Source: Planctomycetota bacterium (GTDB lineage: Bacteria; Planctomycetota; Planctomycetia; Pirellulales; Thermoguttaceae). Taken from it: a stretch of DNA of 53,764 bases. Positions within the stretch are counted from its first letter, which is position 1. Every line of letters starts with the position of its first letter. Positions 16,153 to 24,797 of the stretch are shown piece after piece. A model generated the notes under the pieces. The model did no database searches. It had not been told where the DNA came from and was given only the letters and a program-made list of their open reading frames with translations. Location: the NCBI GenBank assembly GCA_029550925.1, contig JAKPGL010000097.1, positions 1-53,764 of the forward strand, written 5' to 3'. The position numbers were made by a program, and so were the translations under genes.

Positions 16153-16175
16153 GGCTGCTAGCAGTGCTAGCAGCC
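16153..16175. repeat. Perfect 23-base palindrome
   Basis: GGCTGCTAGCA (16153-16163) and TGCTAGCAGCC (16165-16175) are perfect inverted arms around a single G. No T-run follows, so a protein-binding site or cruciform is more likely than a terminator. It lies 214 bases upstream of the DUF6941-like gene. Confidence 0.6.
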
Positions 16176-16388
16176 CTCTATATTGGATACGATAGACCGG
16201 GATTTGAACTGGTATAAAAATCCTTTGAATTATGCAGAGGTTCCTGTACTATATGTTGGTGGACAATTTGGGATTCTTCGTTGTTAGTTGGTACTGGAAC
16301 AAGAAGGGCTGCTAAGGTTTGCTCTGTTTGGAAAGAGACGAGTTTCTCCGTCGAGAGGGTGCTGTAGAGAATATGGAAAGGGCGGGAT

Positions 16389-16841
16389 GTGGTAAAACCA
16401 ATCTTACAAGCCCTCGTTTTAGCCGAACGCGTTTATGAAGACAAAAGCACGGGGACGAAAATTATTTGCGGGGTTTTTAACAAGTTAATTCTTCGGCAAA
16501 AGGGGAAGAGTTCCTCCGAAGAAAAACAGGTGTCGAAAAGTTCTGCCACCTTAGTACGACAAGTCGGTTCACCTACAGCATATATTAATTTAACTGGGCT
16601 CCATGGCCAGACGCCGTTGGAGCTTCGCTACATAAATTTGAAGACTCAGGAAGTCCTGTTCCGAGTCGAGTTATCGGTATCCTGCGACGACCCCTTGAAA
16701 TCGATTGAGATCATTCTGCCCTTGCCTATGCTACCGACACCTTATCCAGGAGTGTATGCTTTAGAATTGCTTTGGAATGATGAATTACTCGGCAGTTCTC
16801 GTATAACCGCGGAACTTCTTCCTTTTGACCAAAAGGAGTGA
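16389..16841 (+). CDS. DUF6941-like protein
   Basis: The 150-residue protein begins with GTG after GGAAAGGGCGGG. The opening ALVLAERVYEDKSTGTKIICGVFNKL resembles the family I know as DUF6941, a small beta-rich protein of unknown function. A C-terminal half with alternating strands (YINLTGLHG, ELRYINLKTQEVLFRVEL) fits that. There is no signal peptide, membrane span or catalytic motif. Its codon use is more AT-rich than that of the neighbours. It ends 7 bases before the hicB start, so the three genes probably share a transcript. Confidence 0.6.
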   Translation: MVKPILQALVLAERVYEDKSTGTKIICGVFNKLILRQKGKSSSEEKQVSKSSATLVRQVGSPTAYINLTGLHGQTPLELRYINLKTQEVLFRVELSVSCDDPLKSIEIILPLPMLPTPYPGVYALELLWNDELLGSSRITAELLPFDQKE

Positions 16842-16848
16842 ATCTCCT

Positions 16849-17160
16849 ATGGAAATCACCTCAAACTGTTGCTTCTATTTTTCCCCCCAGGACATTCAGT
16901 CCGCGAACGGACAGTTTGAATGTCGGGTATGGATTATTCCCGCAGAAGAAGGGGGATTTACGTGTTTTTCTCCTAGTCTGCCAGGCGTGGTCAGCGAAGG
17001 GGAAACTTTCGAAGAGGCCATTACGAATATCCGAGAGGCTCTGCGAGGCGCTATCCAGGTTTACCTAGAGGATCAGCGACCTATTCCTTGGAGTCCCCTG
17101 GTCTGCGAAGCTCCCCCCGCTGGAACCATCGAAAAATGGATTCTCGTAGATGTCTCCTAA
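16849..17160 (+). CDS. hicB: HicB-like antitoxin
   Basis: The 103-residue protein has the partial RNase H-like HicB fold: WIIPAEEGGFTCFSPSLPGVVSEGETFEEAITNIREAL. This pattern (GGF-x-P-LPG-x-GETxEEAxxNxxEA) is diagnostic. It should bind and neutralise the HicA RNase. No C-terminal helix-turn-helix or ribbon-helix-helix is visible, so autoregulation would need another DNA-binding element. The ATG at 16849 follows AAAAGGAG; the upstream in-frame extension to 16825 overlaps the previous gene. It overlaps hicA by 11 bases, in antitoxin-first order. Confidence 0.85.
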   Translation: MEITSNCCFYFSPQDIQSANGQFECRVWIIPAEEGGFTCFSPSLPGVVSEGETFEEAITNIREALRGAIQVYLEDQRPIPWSPLVCEAPPAGTIEKWILVDVS

Positions 17161-17380
17161 ACTACCGGTGGTCTCTGGCCCTCAACTGGTCGCTGCGCTC
17201 AAAAAGCTCGGGTTTGTCGAACGTCGGTGGACAGGAAGCCATTGTATCTTAAGCAAACCCGATCTCCCGTGGAATATTGCGGTCCCTTGCCACGGGCATC
17301 GCCCTCTAAAAACAGGTACCTTACGCCGGATTCTCCGGGACTGCAGATTGACAGTAGAAGAATTTTCCAAACTCCTCTGA
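17150..17380 (+). CDS. hicA: HicA-like mRNA interferase toxin
   Basis: The 76-residue protein has the double-stranded RNA-binding-like HicA fold. It shows VSGPQLVAALKKLGF, the catalytic His in TGSHCIL, and PCHGHRPLKTGTLRRIL. All conserved positions are present, so it looks active. HicA cleaves mRNA and slows growth unless HicB binds it. The start overlaps the hicB end by 11 bases. The islet is AT-richer than neighbouring genes, consistent with horizontal gain. Confidence 0.87.
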   Translation: MSPKLPVVSGPQLVAALKKLGFVERRWTGSHCILSKPDLPWNIAVPCHGHRPLKTGTLRRILRDCRLTVEEFSKLL

Positions 17381-17437
17381 TTCTTCCTGGAGACGCAGGG
17401 TTTCTGGTTGACCCGCATCTTTTTGAGGGATAGTCGG

Positions 17438-17911
17438 TTATGGAAGGTTTCTGGCCAATTCGCTCAAAACCTTTTCATACACCGGGCCGAAGGCGCGGCA
17501 CTGGAACCGTCGGCTCTGAGGGCCGGTAATCTCGATGTGGATTTCCAGCCGATCCGGTGGAAGACATTCCAACACCTTGTCGGCCCATTCGATCAAGCAG
17601 ATGCCGGGGCCTTCCCAGTATTCTTCCGGCCCAAGGTCCATGAATTCTTGTTCCGATCGGATACGGTAGGCGTCCATGTGATAGAGGGGCCGACGGCCCG
17701 GATATTCATGGATTAGTACGAAGGTAGGGCTGGAGGCCAAATCGGCGGGCGTCCCCTCGGCGCGAACCAGCGACTGCACCAGCCTGGTCTTGCCTGCTCC
17801 CAACGTACCCACCAACGCGACCACCGCCCCATTGGGCAACAGCCGAGCCAACGCCTCCCCCAACTGCTCCGTATCCGCTTCGTTTTTAGCTTCCCATATC
17901 CACTCGTTCAT
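17438..17911 (-). CDS. tsaE: tRNA threonylcarbamoyladenosine synthesis ATPase TsaE
   Basis: The 157-residue P-loop ATPase has Walker A GTLGAGKT, the family block SSPTFVLIHEYPG, HMDAYRI and LIEWADKV. TsaE works with TsaB and TsaD to place the t6A modification on ANN-decoding tRNAs. tsaB is also in this window (37140-37826) but about 20 kb away. The ATG at 17911 is supported by GGAGG six bases upstream; the frame upstream to 17929 is discounted. It follows thiL after 72 bases, so the two may be co-transcribed. Confidence 0.93.
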   Translation of the reverse strand: MNEWIWEAKNEADTEQLGEALARLLPNGAVVALVGTLGAGKTRLVQSLVRAEGTPADLASSPTFVLIHEYPGRRPLYHMDAYRIRSEQEFMDLGPEEYWEGPGICLIEWADKVLECLPPDRLEIHIEITGPQSRRFQCRAFGPVYEKVLSELARNLP

Positions 17912-17983
17912 TATCAACCTCCGTACCAACGCTCCGCTTTTTCGGGAACAGTTTGGAAAGGACCGGCGTTCTTGAAGGGCCTT

Positions 17984-18910
17984 TCACCCGTCCAACCGAT
18001 GCTGCCAACCCACGGCGGCCAAAGGCCGAAGCTGGCCGTCGGACGTTTGTTCCCATAAACCCGGCGTTTCGATGAACTGGCCAATGCGGCGGACCGACGC
18101 CTGCAACGGCTGATCGGCCAGGATTCGTTGCGCCTGATCCGGCGGCACGGCCAGAATGAGTTCAAAATCTTCGCCGTCGGCCAGGGCGTGATCCAAAGCA
18201 GTCGAACCGTCGGCCAATTGCTGGGCCAACCGATAGGCATCCTCGGCCACCGGCACCGCCGCCAGGTCCAAGACGGCGCCACAGCCGCTTTCTTCGGCCA
18301 GACGGCTTAGGTCCAACGCCAAGCCGTCGCTGCAATCGATCCCGGCATGAAGTTGGTAGTTCCGATGCAAAAGGAGTGCTTCCTGGACCCGGGGTTCAAA
18401 ATCCAGGTGTTTGCCCAGGATGCTGCCGCCGAACTCGCCGGTTACCAAAATCTGATCGCCTGCTCTGGCCCCGCTTCGGGTAAGCGGCCCCCGGTCGGTG
18501 GTTTCGCCCAGGATGGTAACGCTGGCAGCTAGCGGGCCGTCCCAACTGTTGGTATCGCCGCCGGCAATGGCCAGGTCATATTTTTCGGCCAAGGGCAATA
18601 GCCCCTCATACAAGGCCTTGGCCAATTCCATACCGCCGGAGCGGGGCAGCAGCAGGGCAACCACGGCAGCCAACGGACGGGCCGCCATCGCTGCGATGTC
18701 GCTCAGGTTGACGGCCAACAGTTTTCGGCCTACCCGGCGAGGATCGACCTGGGAAAGTTCAAAATCCACATGATCGCTTACCAGATCAACCGTCAAGACG
18801 TACTGCTCACCACCCAATCGGAGTACAGCCGCATCGTCGCCCAGGCCCACTTGCAAAAGCCGATGTCCGGGTACCCGCTGGCGAAAATACCGGAGCAATT
18901 CTGTTTCCAT
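17984..18910 (-). CDS. thiL: Thiamine-monophosphate kinase
   Basis: The 308-residue protein phosphorylates thiamine monophosphate to thiamine pyrophosphate, the last step of thiamine synthesis. Signature segments are QVGLGDDAAVL, LTVDLVSDHVDF, VNLSDIAAMAARP, AIAGGDTNSWDG, HAGIDCSDGLALDLSRLA and the ADGEDFEL motif near the C-terminus. Metal and nucleotide Asp residues are all present. Start ATG 18910 gives the usual N-terminus (METELLRYF); the frame to 18988 has a Lys-rich prefix that does not fit the family. thiC is 30 kb away. Confidence 0.95.
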   Translation of the reverse strand: METELLRYFRQRVPGHRLLQVGLGDDAAVLRLGGEQYVLTVDLVSDHVDFELSQVDPRRVGRKLLAVNLSDIAAMAARPLAAVVALLLPRSGGMELAKALYEGLLPLAEKYDLAIAGGDTNSWDGPLAASVTILGETTDRGPLTRSGARAGDQILVTGEFGGSILGKHLDFEPRVQEALLLHRNYQLHAGIDCSDGLALDLSRLAEESGCGAVLDLAAVPVAEDAYRLAQQLADGSTALDHALADGEDFELILAVPPDQAQRILADQPLQASVRRIGQFIETPGLWEQTSDGQLRPLAAVGWQHRLDG

Positions 18911-19591
18911 GAAAGAATCCTTAGGACTTTGGTTAATCAGATTACTTTCCGGAGGAAATTTTCTTTGTATTTTGTCTATTTTTGCCAAATGTTTTAATTT
19001 ACCAAAAACATTCGTTTTTTTAATATCCTCTAAATCACCCAGTTTACCGATCGCCGAACCCGTATTTTCTGCCGGCTAGATTCCTGGCAAAGCAACAAGC
19101 CGCCAAACATTTTGCTGTAGAAGTGCGTACAAGGGAAGCTGGGTTCGGCTTGAGAAGGGGGCTAGGAAAGGAGTACATGGGTCCAGAAGATGGCCCACTC
19201 GGTGGCTACCATCGGGGGGGAAGGGGTAAAACACTAACTGTCGATCCGGCAAAATCTTACGAATAGGCTGCTCTTGACGGATGGGCTTGCGGGGTGGTAG
19301 ATTGGTTTGCTGAATGGGGAAAGTTCTGTAACCCCCAAGGAGAAGGATTCCGAAAGGCTGACTGCACCCCCGTCAAGGAAGGAACCGTTCGCCACGGAGG
19401 ATTTTCATCTCTCGCCGGCGACGACATTTTTTCCCTTCCGCCTGTGGAAAGTTTGGGAGATGGGAATCCAGAGGCGTTCCGGAAAAGTTTTTGCCGCCTC
19501 ATCGGCGGCTGAGGATACGTCTGGGGAAAACTGAGGAGTTGACCGTTCTCCACGGAGAGGCCCGTGAACGGTTCTGAAGGGAGTCGCGATC
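18911..19591. other. 680-base intergenic region
   Basis: The region lies between thiL (leftward) and the glycan cluster (rightward). The first 130 bases are strongly AT-rich and probably include the thiL promoter. The rest is G/C-rich with no recognisable gene. A possible rightward promoter is TTGACG at 19274-19279 with TAGATT at 19298-19303 (18-base spacer). A run of open codons (19294-19512) has no recognisable homology. Confidence 0.4.
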
Positions 19592-20341
19592 ATGTTAGAA
19601 ACATTAGGTGTGGTGCAAGCCTGCTTCGGGAGCCGACAAGCTCGAGCGGGGGCCGCCCGAAAGTTGGGCGGCAAGTCGGTGTTGGAGTGGGTGATTCGTC
19701 GAGCCACGGACTGCCAGCAGTTAGACGGCGTGGTTGTGCTCACGAACGACGATCCGGAAAACGCCTTTGTGAAAAATCTGGCGCCGTTGGATGTGCCGAT
19801 CTATACGGCCCGTCAGCCCGATCCTTTGGGCCAGTTTGCGGCCATCTTGAAAGAATATCCCGCTCGGGCCGCGGTGCGGATTCAGGCGCAGACGCCTTTT
19901 GTAGATCCGGAGCTGATCGATCGGTTGGTGGCGACAGCTCGGTGTCGAGGCAATTGGGATTATGTGAGTTATCAACTGCGGGACGGCCGACCGGCCATAT
20001 TGGCTCGGGTGGGTGTATGCGCCGAATGGATCCGCACCACCGCCTTATGGCGGGCTGATCAGGAGGCCCAGCTTCCTCAGGATCGCCAGGAAGTAACGAG
20101 GTATTTATACACCCATCCAGAAAAATTCCGGGTCCATCTGGCGCCGGTCCCTGCGCAGATCGACCGGGAAGACATCCGCCTTTCGGTGGACCTGGAGGAA
20201 GATTGGGAATTGACAGTTACGATCTACGAAGCCTTGGGACCGGAACGTTTGGAGTGGCAAAGGATTGTTAGCCTGTTGGACCATCAGCCGGCGATCCGCA
20301 GACGGATGGAGGCGTTGAACCGGGTGCATCTGGGGACCTGA
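19592..20341 (+). CDS. SpsF/CMP-sugar synthetase-like cytidylyltransferase
   Basis: The 249-residue protein has a nucleotidyltransferase (Rossmann-like) fold related to SpsF, CMP-KDO and CMP-NeuAc synthetases. Visible features are a nucleotide-binding N-terminus (GVVQACFGSRQARAGAARKL with GGKSVLEWVI), VVVLTND and RIQAQTPFVDPELIDRLV. In canonical members the last of these contains a GDxPF-type metal Asp; here it reads QAQTPFVDP, so the usual first Asp is replaced by Gln. Catalysis may therefore depend on another residue. SpsF-type proteins activate sugars or related acids with CTP. It opens the glycan cluster. The substrate is unknown. Confidence 0.75.
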   Translation: MLETLGVVQACFGSRQARAGAARKLGGKSVLEWVIRRATDCQQLDGVVVLTNDDPENAFVKNLAPLDVPIYTARQPDPLGQFAAILKEYPARAAVRIQAQTPFVDPELIDRLVATARCRGNWDYVSYQLRDGRPAILARVGVCAEWIRTTALWRADQEAQLPQDRQEVTRYLYTHPEKFRVHLAPVPAQIDREDIRLSVDLEEDWELTVTIYEALGPERLEWQRIVSLLDHQPAIRRRMEALNRVHLGT

Positions 20342-20435
20342 AGGAGGAGGGACGCCTCTACGACGGACGCCTATTTTTCGGCGCCATCTGTTTCGCAAAA
20401 GGTTCGGTTTTCACGGATGAATCACGAGAGGATGC

Positions 20436-21152
20436 GTGTTTGCCATGGAGAAAGGCAATTGCTTTGGGTTGGCCGGGCTGCTCCTGGACGCCGACGATGT
20501 TCTGTATGACGCCAGCGCGTGGCGTCGGTGGTTGGTGCAGGTCTTAGGCCGGTTTGGGGTTGAAGGCGCAGATGTGTGTCTATTGCGGGGCTGGGAGCAG
20601 GAGTACGCCCCGGATGTCTATCGAGGCCGACGGCGGTTCGCCGAAGCGCTGGAGGCCTTTTTGTTGGCCATCGGACTGCGCCGGGCGCAGATAGAGGAGC
20701 TGTTGGCGGCCAGTCAGGGGCGGTTGCGGGTATTGGCAGATTCGGTCCGGGCGATGCCGGGCGTGAAAACCACGTTGCAACGCCTTTGGGAAGCCGGCCT
20801 GAAAATGGCGGTGGTGGTCAATTCGGCCAGCCCGGCCTCGGAAATCCGCGCCCAACTGGAACGATTGGGCGTTGGGGAGTTTTTCCGGGCGATTGTTTCG
20901 TCTTGGGACTTGGGAGTTCCGAAACCAGCGCCGTTGCCCTACTGGACCGCCTTGCGGGAGTTGGGGCTCCGTCCGGAGGAAGCAGGTTTTGTGGGCCACG
21001 ACGCCCAGGAATTGGCCGGGGCCGCTGCGGTAGGACTCCGGACCATCGCCTTCAATTACGATCAGGACGCTCAGGCCGACGTCTTTCTCCATCGGTTTGA
21101 AGAGTTGCTCGATGTGATCGGGATTGGCGTCAAATACGCCGCTGCAGGATAA
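20436..21152 (+). CDS. HAD-superfamily hydrolase
   Basis: The 238-residue phosphatase-type HAD protein has motif I LLLDADDVLYD (nucleophile Asp, DxD), motif II around VVVNSASP, motif III Lys in GVPKPAPLPY and motif IV GFVGHDAQE. A helical cap lies between motifs I and II. Motif II normally uses Ser or Thr, and N-S is present. It probably removes a phosphate from a sugar intermediate in the cluster, working near the cytidylyltransferase. GTG at 20436 and ATG at 20445 are both possible starts; GAGAGGA lies 4 and 13 bases away respectively. Confidence 0.8.
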   Translation: MFAMEKGNCFGLAGLLLDADDVLYDASAWRRWLVQVLGRFGVEGADVCLLRGWEQEYAPDVYRGRRRFAEALEAFLLAIGLRRAQIEELLAASQGRLRVLADSVRAMPGVKTTLQRLWEAGLKMAVVVNSASPASEIRAQLERLGVGEFFRAIVSSWDLGVPKPAPLPYWTALRELGLRPEEAGFVGHDAQELAGAAAVGLRTIAFNYDQDAQADVFLHRFEELLDVIGIGVKYAAAG

Positions 21153-21163
21153 CAGGATCAACC

Positions 21164-23350
21164 GTGAGCAGGAAGCTCTGGATCGTCGCCCGCCAAGGAT
21201 TGGCCGATCTCAGCCAACCGGCTGAAGCTGACCTTTTGCTTTTGGAAGGGGCCTGGGAAAACCAGGGCCTTGGCGAAGTCAACTTGTCCATTGCCCAGAT
21301 GGGCCGAAGGTTCGCCCTGGATACGCTGGTGGATCGCCGATGGGGCTGGATCGACGAGGAGGCGGCTCGGCTGGCCGATCGGGCCGTCGGCAGTTTGCCG
21401 GACGACTCATCCGGCGGAACAAAAGCGCCCGGTGCAGCCGATGTTTCTCCAGAATCCAGGAAGCGGCTTCGTCTGCGGCCTGAGTGGATCGACGCTTTGG
21501 CCCTACGGTATGCGATGGTGCGTTGGCTTCGGGCGGCGGCCTTTTTTCGCCGGATACTGCCTCTGCAACCCGGCCAGCCGGTCGAAGCCTTTCTCGCCCC
21601 AGGCCGAGATGAGGATTATGCCCTGTTGTTGGGACAACTGGTGCAACAAAGCGGCGCCCATCTTACGGTGCATTGGCGTCCGGACGGTTGGCAGGAGCCG
21701 ACCTGGTTGGCCCCGAACCCGTGGTGGCGTCGATGGTTGGGCCGATTGGCCTACTGGTGCAATCCGTCTCTGTCTGGTTGCGGCCCAAAGGGCGTCGGTT
21801 CCGGTCGGAGTGATGTTCTTTTGTGCGGCAATCCCCGCGTCTTAGACCCGGTTTGCCAGGCCCTTTTGGATCGGCAGGTGCAAGTTTGGCAACTTTATGA
21901 ACGGTTTGCGGTTTGGGCTTGGCTCCGCTGGCGGCGGTTTGGCGTGGGTCAGCTTTGGTGCGATTTGATTCCAGCAGACGCCGACAGCCCGCCAACCCCC
22001 CATCGCCCGACAGAAACCCACAGTCGCCTCTTTTCGGCCAACCTTCTACGTGGAAAGAACGCCCAGAAGGTCGATGGCGACCTCCAACGGGCGGTGGATC
22101 GGCTTTTGCCGTGCGGGATTGGCCGGTTGGAGTGGGAGGGGGTCGATCTTGCTCCGGCGGCCCAGTGGTGGGTGAACCGACGCCTGCTATCGGCCCGTTG
22201 CCGGTACCGTCAATGGATCATCGCCGTAGAAGGCCATCTGGCCCGATTGCAACCGCGGGCGGTGATCCTGGACGAGGACGCCACGCCGTTTGCCCGGGTG
22301 GTTGCGGCGGCGGCCCGTGCACAGGGAATAACCTGTTGGGTCGTTCAGCACGGTGCTCCCTATATCCGGTTTGGATTTGCGCCGTTGGAGGCCGACGCTA
22401 TCTGCGTGTGGGACCAGCCAAGCTTTCGGCAATTGGTCCGCTGGGGCGTGCCTGCAGAACGGATACGCATCACCGGTTCCCCCTGGCAAGAGAAACTTTG
22501 CGCAGAGGTCCAACGCTTGAAGGCCCGCACAGCCCGAACCGGGAAGGAGCGAGACGGTTTCCGAAGCGGCGTCGCTGCAAAGGAAAAACCCTTTCAGGTG
22601 CTACTTCTCACCACGAAACCGCCGCGGGACCATCGGCCCGATGCGGTTTGCTTCCACCTGACCACGGCCAGCTATGGGGCGATGATTCGGTCGGCGTTTG
22701 CGGCGACGGCCCGATTGCCCGGCGTCCGGCTGATCGTGCGGCTCCATCCCCGTACGGGACGCGATCCGTGGGTCGAAAAGGCCCGGCAAGAGTTTTCCCA
22801 ACTGCCTGTGCGCCAGGCGCAGAGGGCCTCGCTAGCGGAGTGTTTGGCGGGGGCGGATTGTGTGCTCAGTTGCGCTTCCAGCGCCGGGGTGGATGCGGTG
22901 CATGCGGGTTGGCCGGTCATCCAACTGCTGCCTGAAGGCGCCGACGAGTTATTGCCGTCCGAGCAGTGGGGATTTGTCGGCACGGCCCGCACCGAGGCGG
23001 AAATTTACGAGCTGCTTTGCCGGGTGCGATCGGGCGATTGGGCGCCCGCCCCTCCCGCCCAAAACCAGCCGCTGGGCGGGACAGAGGTCGATCCGGACGG
23101 GCGTCGTCTCTTTCCTGCCCGATGCAGTACGCCTCGTGCTGGGGCCGCCGACCGCATTGCCGAGGCCATCTTGGCAGAGATAGCAGGGCATCCCAACCTG
23201 CCGGAAAGGAAACCGTCGCCGTCGTTTGCTGTTCAAACGCCGCCGAGACCCCATCTGGCCTTTCCGCGAAACCTGTCCGCTCGATCCTCGCCGATATCCG
23301 CCTCGGCGTCTTCCGACGACCAAGATTCTCCAGGACCGACGCTCCGATGA
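21164..23350 (+). CDS. GT-B-fold surface-carbohydrate or glycerophosphate transferase-like protein
   Basis: The 728-residue soluble protein begins with GTG 11 bases after the HAD gene. The C-terminal half has GT-B features: AVILDEDATPFARVVAAAA, CWVVQHGAPYIRFGF, WGVPAERIRITGSPWQ, VRLIVRLHPRTG and LSCASSAGVDAVHAGWP. This resembles capsule synthesis, polysialyltransferase and CDP-glycerol glycerophosphotransferase proteins. The N-terminal half (about 1-330) is probably the first Rossmann domain with long insertions. The last 90 residues are Pro/Ser/Arg-rich and look disordered. It likely transfers a CMP- or CDP-activated unit to a glycan; donor and acceptor are unknown. It overlaps the flippase gene by four bases (ATGA). 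Confidence 0.65.
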   Translation: MSRKLWIVARQGLADLSQPAEADLLLLEGAWENQGLGEVNLSIAQMGRRFALDTLVDRRWGWIDEEAARLADRAVGSLPDDSSGGTKAPGAADVSPESRKRLRLRPEWIDALALRYAMVRWLRAAAFFRRILPLQPGQPVEAFLAPGRDEDYALLLGQLVQQSGAHLTVHWRPDGWQEPTWLAPNPWWRRWLGRLAYWCNPSLSGCGPKGVGSGRSDVLLCGNPRVLDPVCQALLDRQVQVWQLYERFAVWAWLRWRRFGVGQLWCDLIPADADSPPTPHRPTETHSRLFSANLLRGKNAQKVDGDLQRAVDRLLPCGIGRLEWEGVDLAPAAQWWVNRRLLSARCRYRQWIIAVEGHLARLQPRAVILDEDATPFARVVAAAARAQGITCWVVQHGAPYIRFGFAPLEADAICVWDQPSFRQLVRWGVPAERIRITGSPWQEKLCAEVQRLKARTARTGKERDGFRSGVAAKEKPFQVLLLTTKPPRDHRPDAVCFHLTTASYGAMIRSAFAATARLPGVRLIVRLHPRTGRDPWVEKARQEFSQLPVRQAQRASLAECLAGADCVLSCASSAGVDAVHAGWPVIQLLPEGADELLPSEQWGFVGTARTEAEIYELLCRVRSGDWAPAPPAQNQPLGGTEVDPDGRRLFPARCSTPRAGAADRIAEAILAEIAGHPNLPERKPSPSFAVQTPPRPHLAFPRNLSARSSPISASASSDDQDSPGPTLR

Positions 23351-24771
23351 CCGCTTCGACCGAAACGATTCCTGCTGAGGGTGTGTTGGGCTGTGAAACC
23401 GCCGGGGCGGATAGTGCGCCGGCGTCCGGATGGCGGCGTCTGGTGAGCGATTGTCTGTTGGTCAGCGGAGTGGGGTTGGTCTGCCAGGCCCTGGGGACGG
23501 TAACCGCCGTGGGTCTTCGGATGGTTTTGAGTCCTGCACAGATGGGCGTGTGGCAGACTGTCAAAATGCTGTTGGGCTACGTGAATTACGCCAACCTAGG
23601 GGCCAGCAAAGGGGCGGCCCGCCAGTGGGCCATCGCCCGCGGCCAAGGCAACCCCCAAGCCGCCGAAACGGGACTGCACGTCGCCTTTACCGTCAACACG
23701 CTGAGCAGTGTTATATATGCCGGGGTGGTGCTGCTGGTCGGATTGGCGGCGGTGTGGAACGGGGGCGACGGATCGGCGGAATGGATCGGCGGCCTGGCCG
23801 TGGCAGCTTTCTTGGCCGCCTTGCAACGCCATGTAACCTTTCACATCACGTTGCTTCGCACCGCCCAGCAATTTGGAACCACCAGCCGACTGGCCTTGTT
23901 GGAAGCCGGATTGACGTTGCTTGTAGCGGTGTGGGCGGCGCGGCAGTTCGGCCTGTGGGGCCTCTATGGGGCGACCATGTTGGTCATGCTGGCTGCCTGG
24001 GGCTATGTGGAACACTATCGGGTCGTCCGGTTGCAGTGGGCGTGGAACGGCCAGGAAGTGCGTCGGCTGGTGAAGATCGGAATGCCGATCCTGCTGTCGG
24101 GCCTGATCCACGGGTTGCTGCGATCGGTCGATAAATGGACCATCCTGACTCTGCTGCCCGAAGGGACCGCCCAATTGGGCTGCTACTCGGCGGCGGTCAT
24201 GGTGTTTGCGGCGTTGGAAGGCTTGGGGAATTCGATGGCCACGGTGTTTCTGCCTCGATATGGGGAAAAATACGGACAAGTCGGCCGTCGGCGCGAGGCG
24301 GCGCGGTTGGCCGCCCGAAGCTCGGAACTCCAAGCCGGGCTTACCGCCATAGCCGCCTTGGCCGCCTGGTGGGTAGGTCGGCCCGTGCTCGGCTGGCTGC
24401 TGCCCGCATATCGGCCTGGTCTGGAAGCCCTCCGGTGGTTGCTGCCGGGGGCCATGGCCTTGTGCTTGGCCCTGCCGGCCAGCCAATATCTGGCCGCCGT
24501 GGAACTCGAAAAACGCGCCCTGGGCGGCGCAATCGGTGGAATGGTTCTGGTGGGCGGCGCTACGGTAACCGCCGCTCTCTGCTTCGGAAACCTGGAAGCC
24601 GTCGCATGGGCCGCATGTTGCGGCTATCTGGGATACTTCCTGCTGCTAGCGGTGCTCTCCTACTGGCAGGAACTCACCTGGCCAGAACGACGTCGGTGGG
24701 CCGCCGTGCATGGGCTGATCTTTGGAATGGTATTGCTGCTCTGTGGTGCTCTGCCGGGAGGTCTTCGCTAA
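23347..24771 (+). CDS. Wzx/MATE-like polysaccharide flippase
   Basis: The 474-residue membrane protein has about 12-14 predicted spans and belongs to the polysaccharide transporter (PST/Wzx, MOP) superfamily. Typical features are the N-terminal LLVSGVGLVCQALGTVTAVGLRMVLSP with QMGVWQTVKMLLGYVNYANLG, and the mid-protein VDKWTILTLLPEGTAQLGCYS. It should flip a lipid-linked glycan across the cytoplasmic membrane. The ATG overlaps the previous stop (ATGA), which fixes the start and implies coupling. The open frame upstream of 23347 is only a shadow of the preceding gene. Confidence 0.85.
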   Translation: MTASTETIPAEGVLGCETAGADSAPASGWRRLVSDCLLVSGVGLVCQALGTVTAVGLRMVLSPAQMGVWQTVKMLLGYVNYANLGASKGAARQWAIARGQGNPQAAETGLHVAFTVNTLSSVIYAGVVLLVGLAAVWNGGDGSAEWIGGLAVAAFLAALQRHVTFHITLLRTAQQFGTTSRLALLEAGLTLLVAVWAARQFGLWGLYGATMLVMLAAWGYVEHYRVVRLQWAWNGQEVRRLVKIGMPILLSGLIHGLLRSVDKWTILTLLPEGTAQLGCYSAAVMVFAALEGLGNSMATVFLPRYGEKYGQVGRRREAARLAARSSELQAGLTAIAALAAWWVGRPVLGWLLPAYRPGLEALRWLLPGAMALCLALPASQYLAAVELEKRALGGAIGGMVLVGGATVTAALCFGNLEAVAWAACCGYLGYFLLLAVLSYWQELTWPERRRWAAVHGLIFGMVLLLCGALPGGLR

Positions 24772-24797
24772 AAAGGATACGGAAAGGAACTCCGCCG

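Larger units (their letters stand above)
15589..16388. other. 800-base AT-rich intergenic region
   Basis: No recognisable gene is present; the short open frames here look like chance. The region contains the inverted repeat listed at 15798-15928 and the perfect palindrome at 16153-16175. Its base composition is clearly more AT-rich than the flanking genes and merges into the DUF6941/HicBA islet, which fits an acquired segment. I see no integrase or att-like duplication. Confidence 0.5.

Noticed and set aside
18911-19591. Small open frame at 19294-19512
   Set aside because: It has no recognisable domain and no convincing ribosome site, and the composition does not look coding. I treat the area as intergenic.
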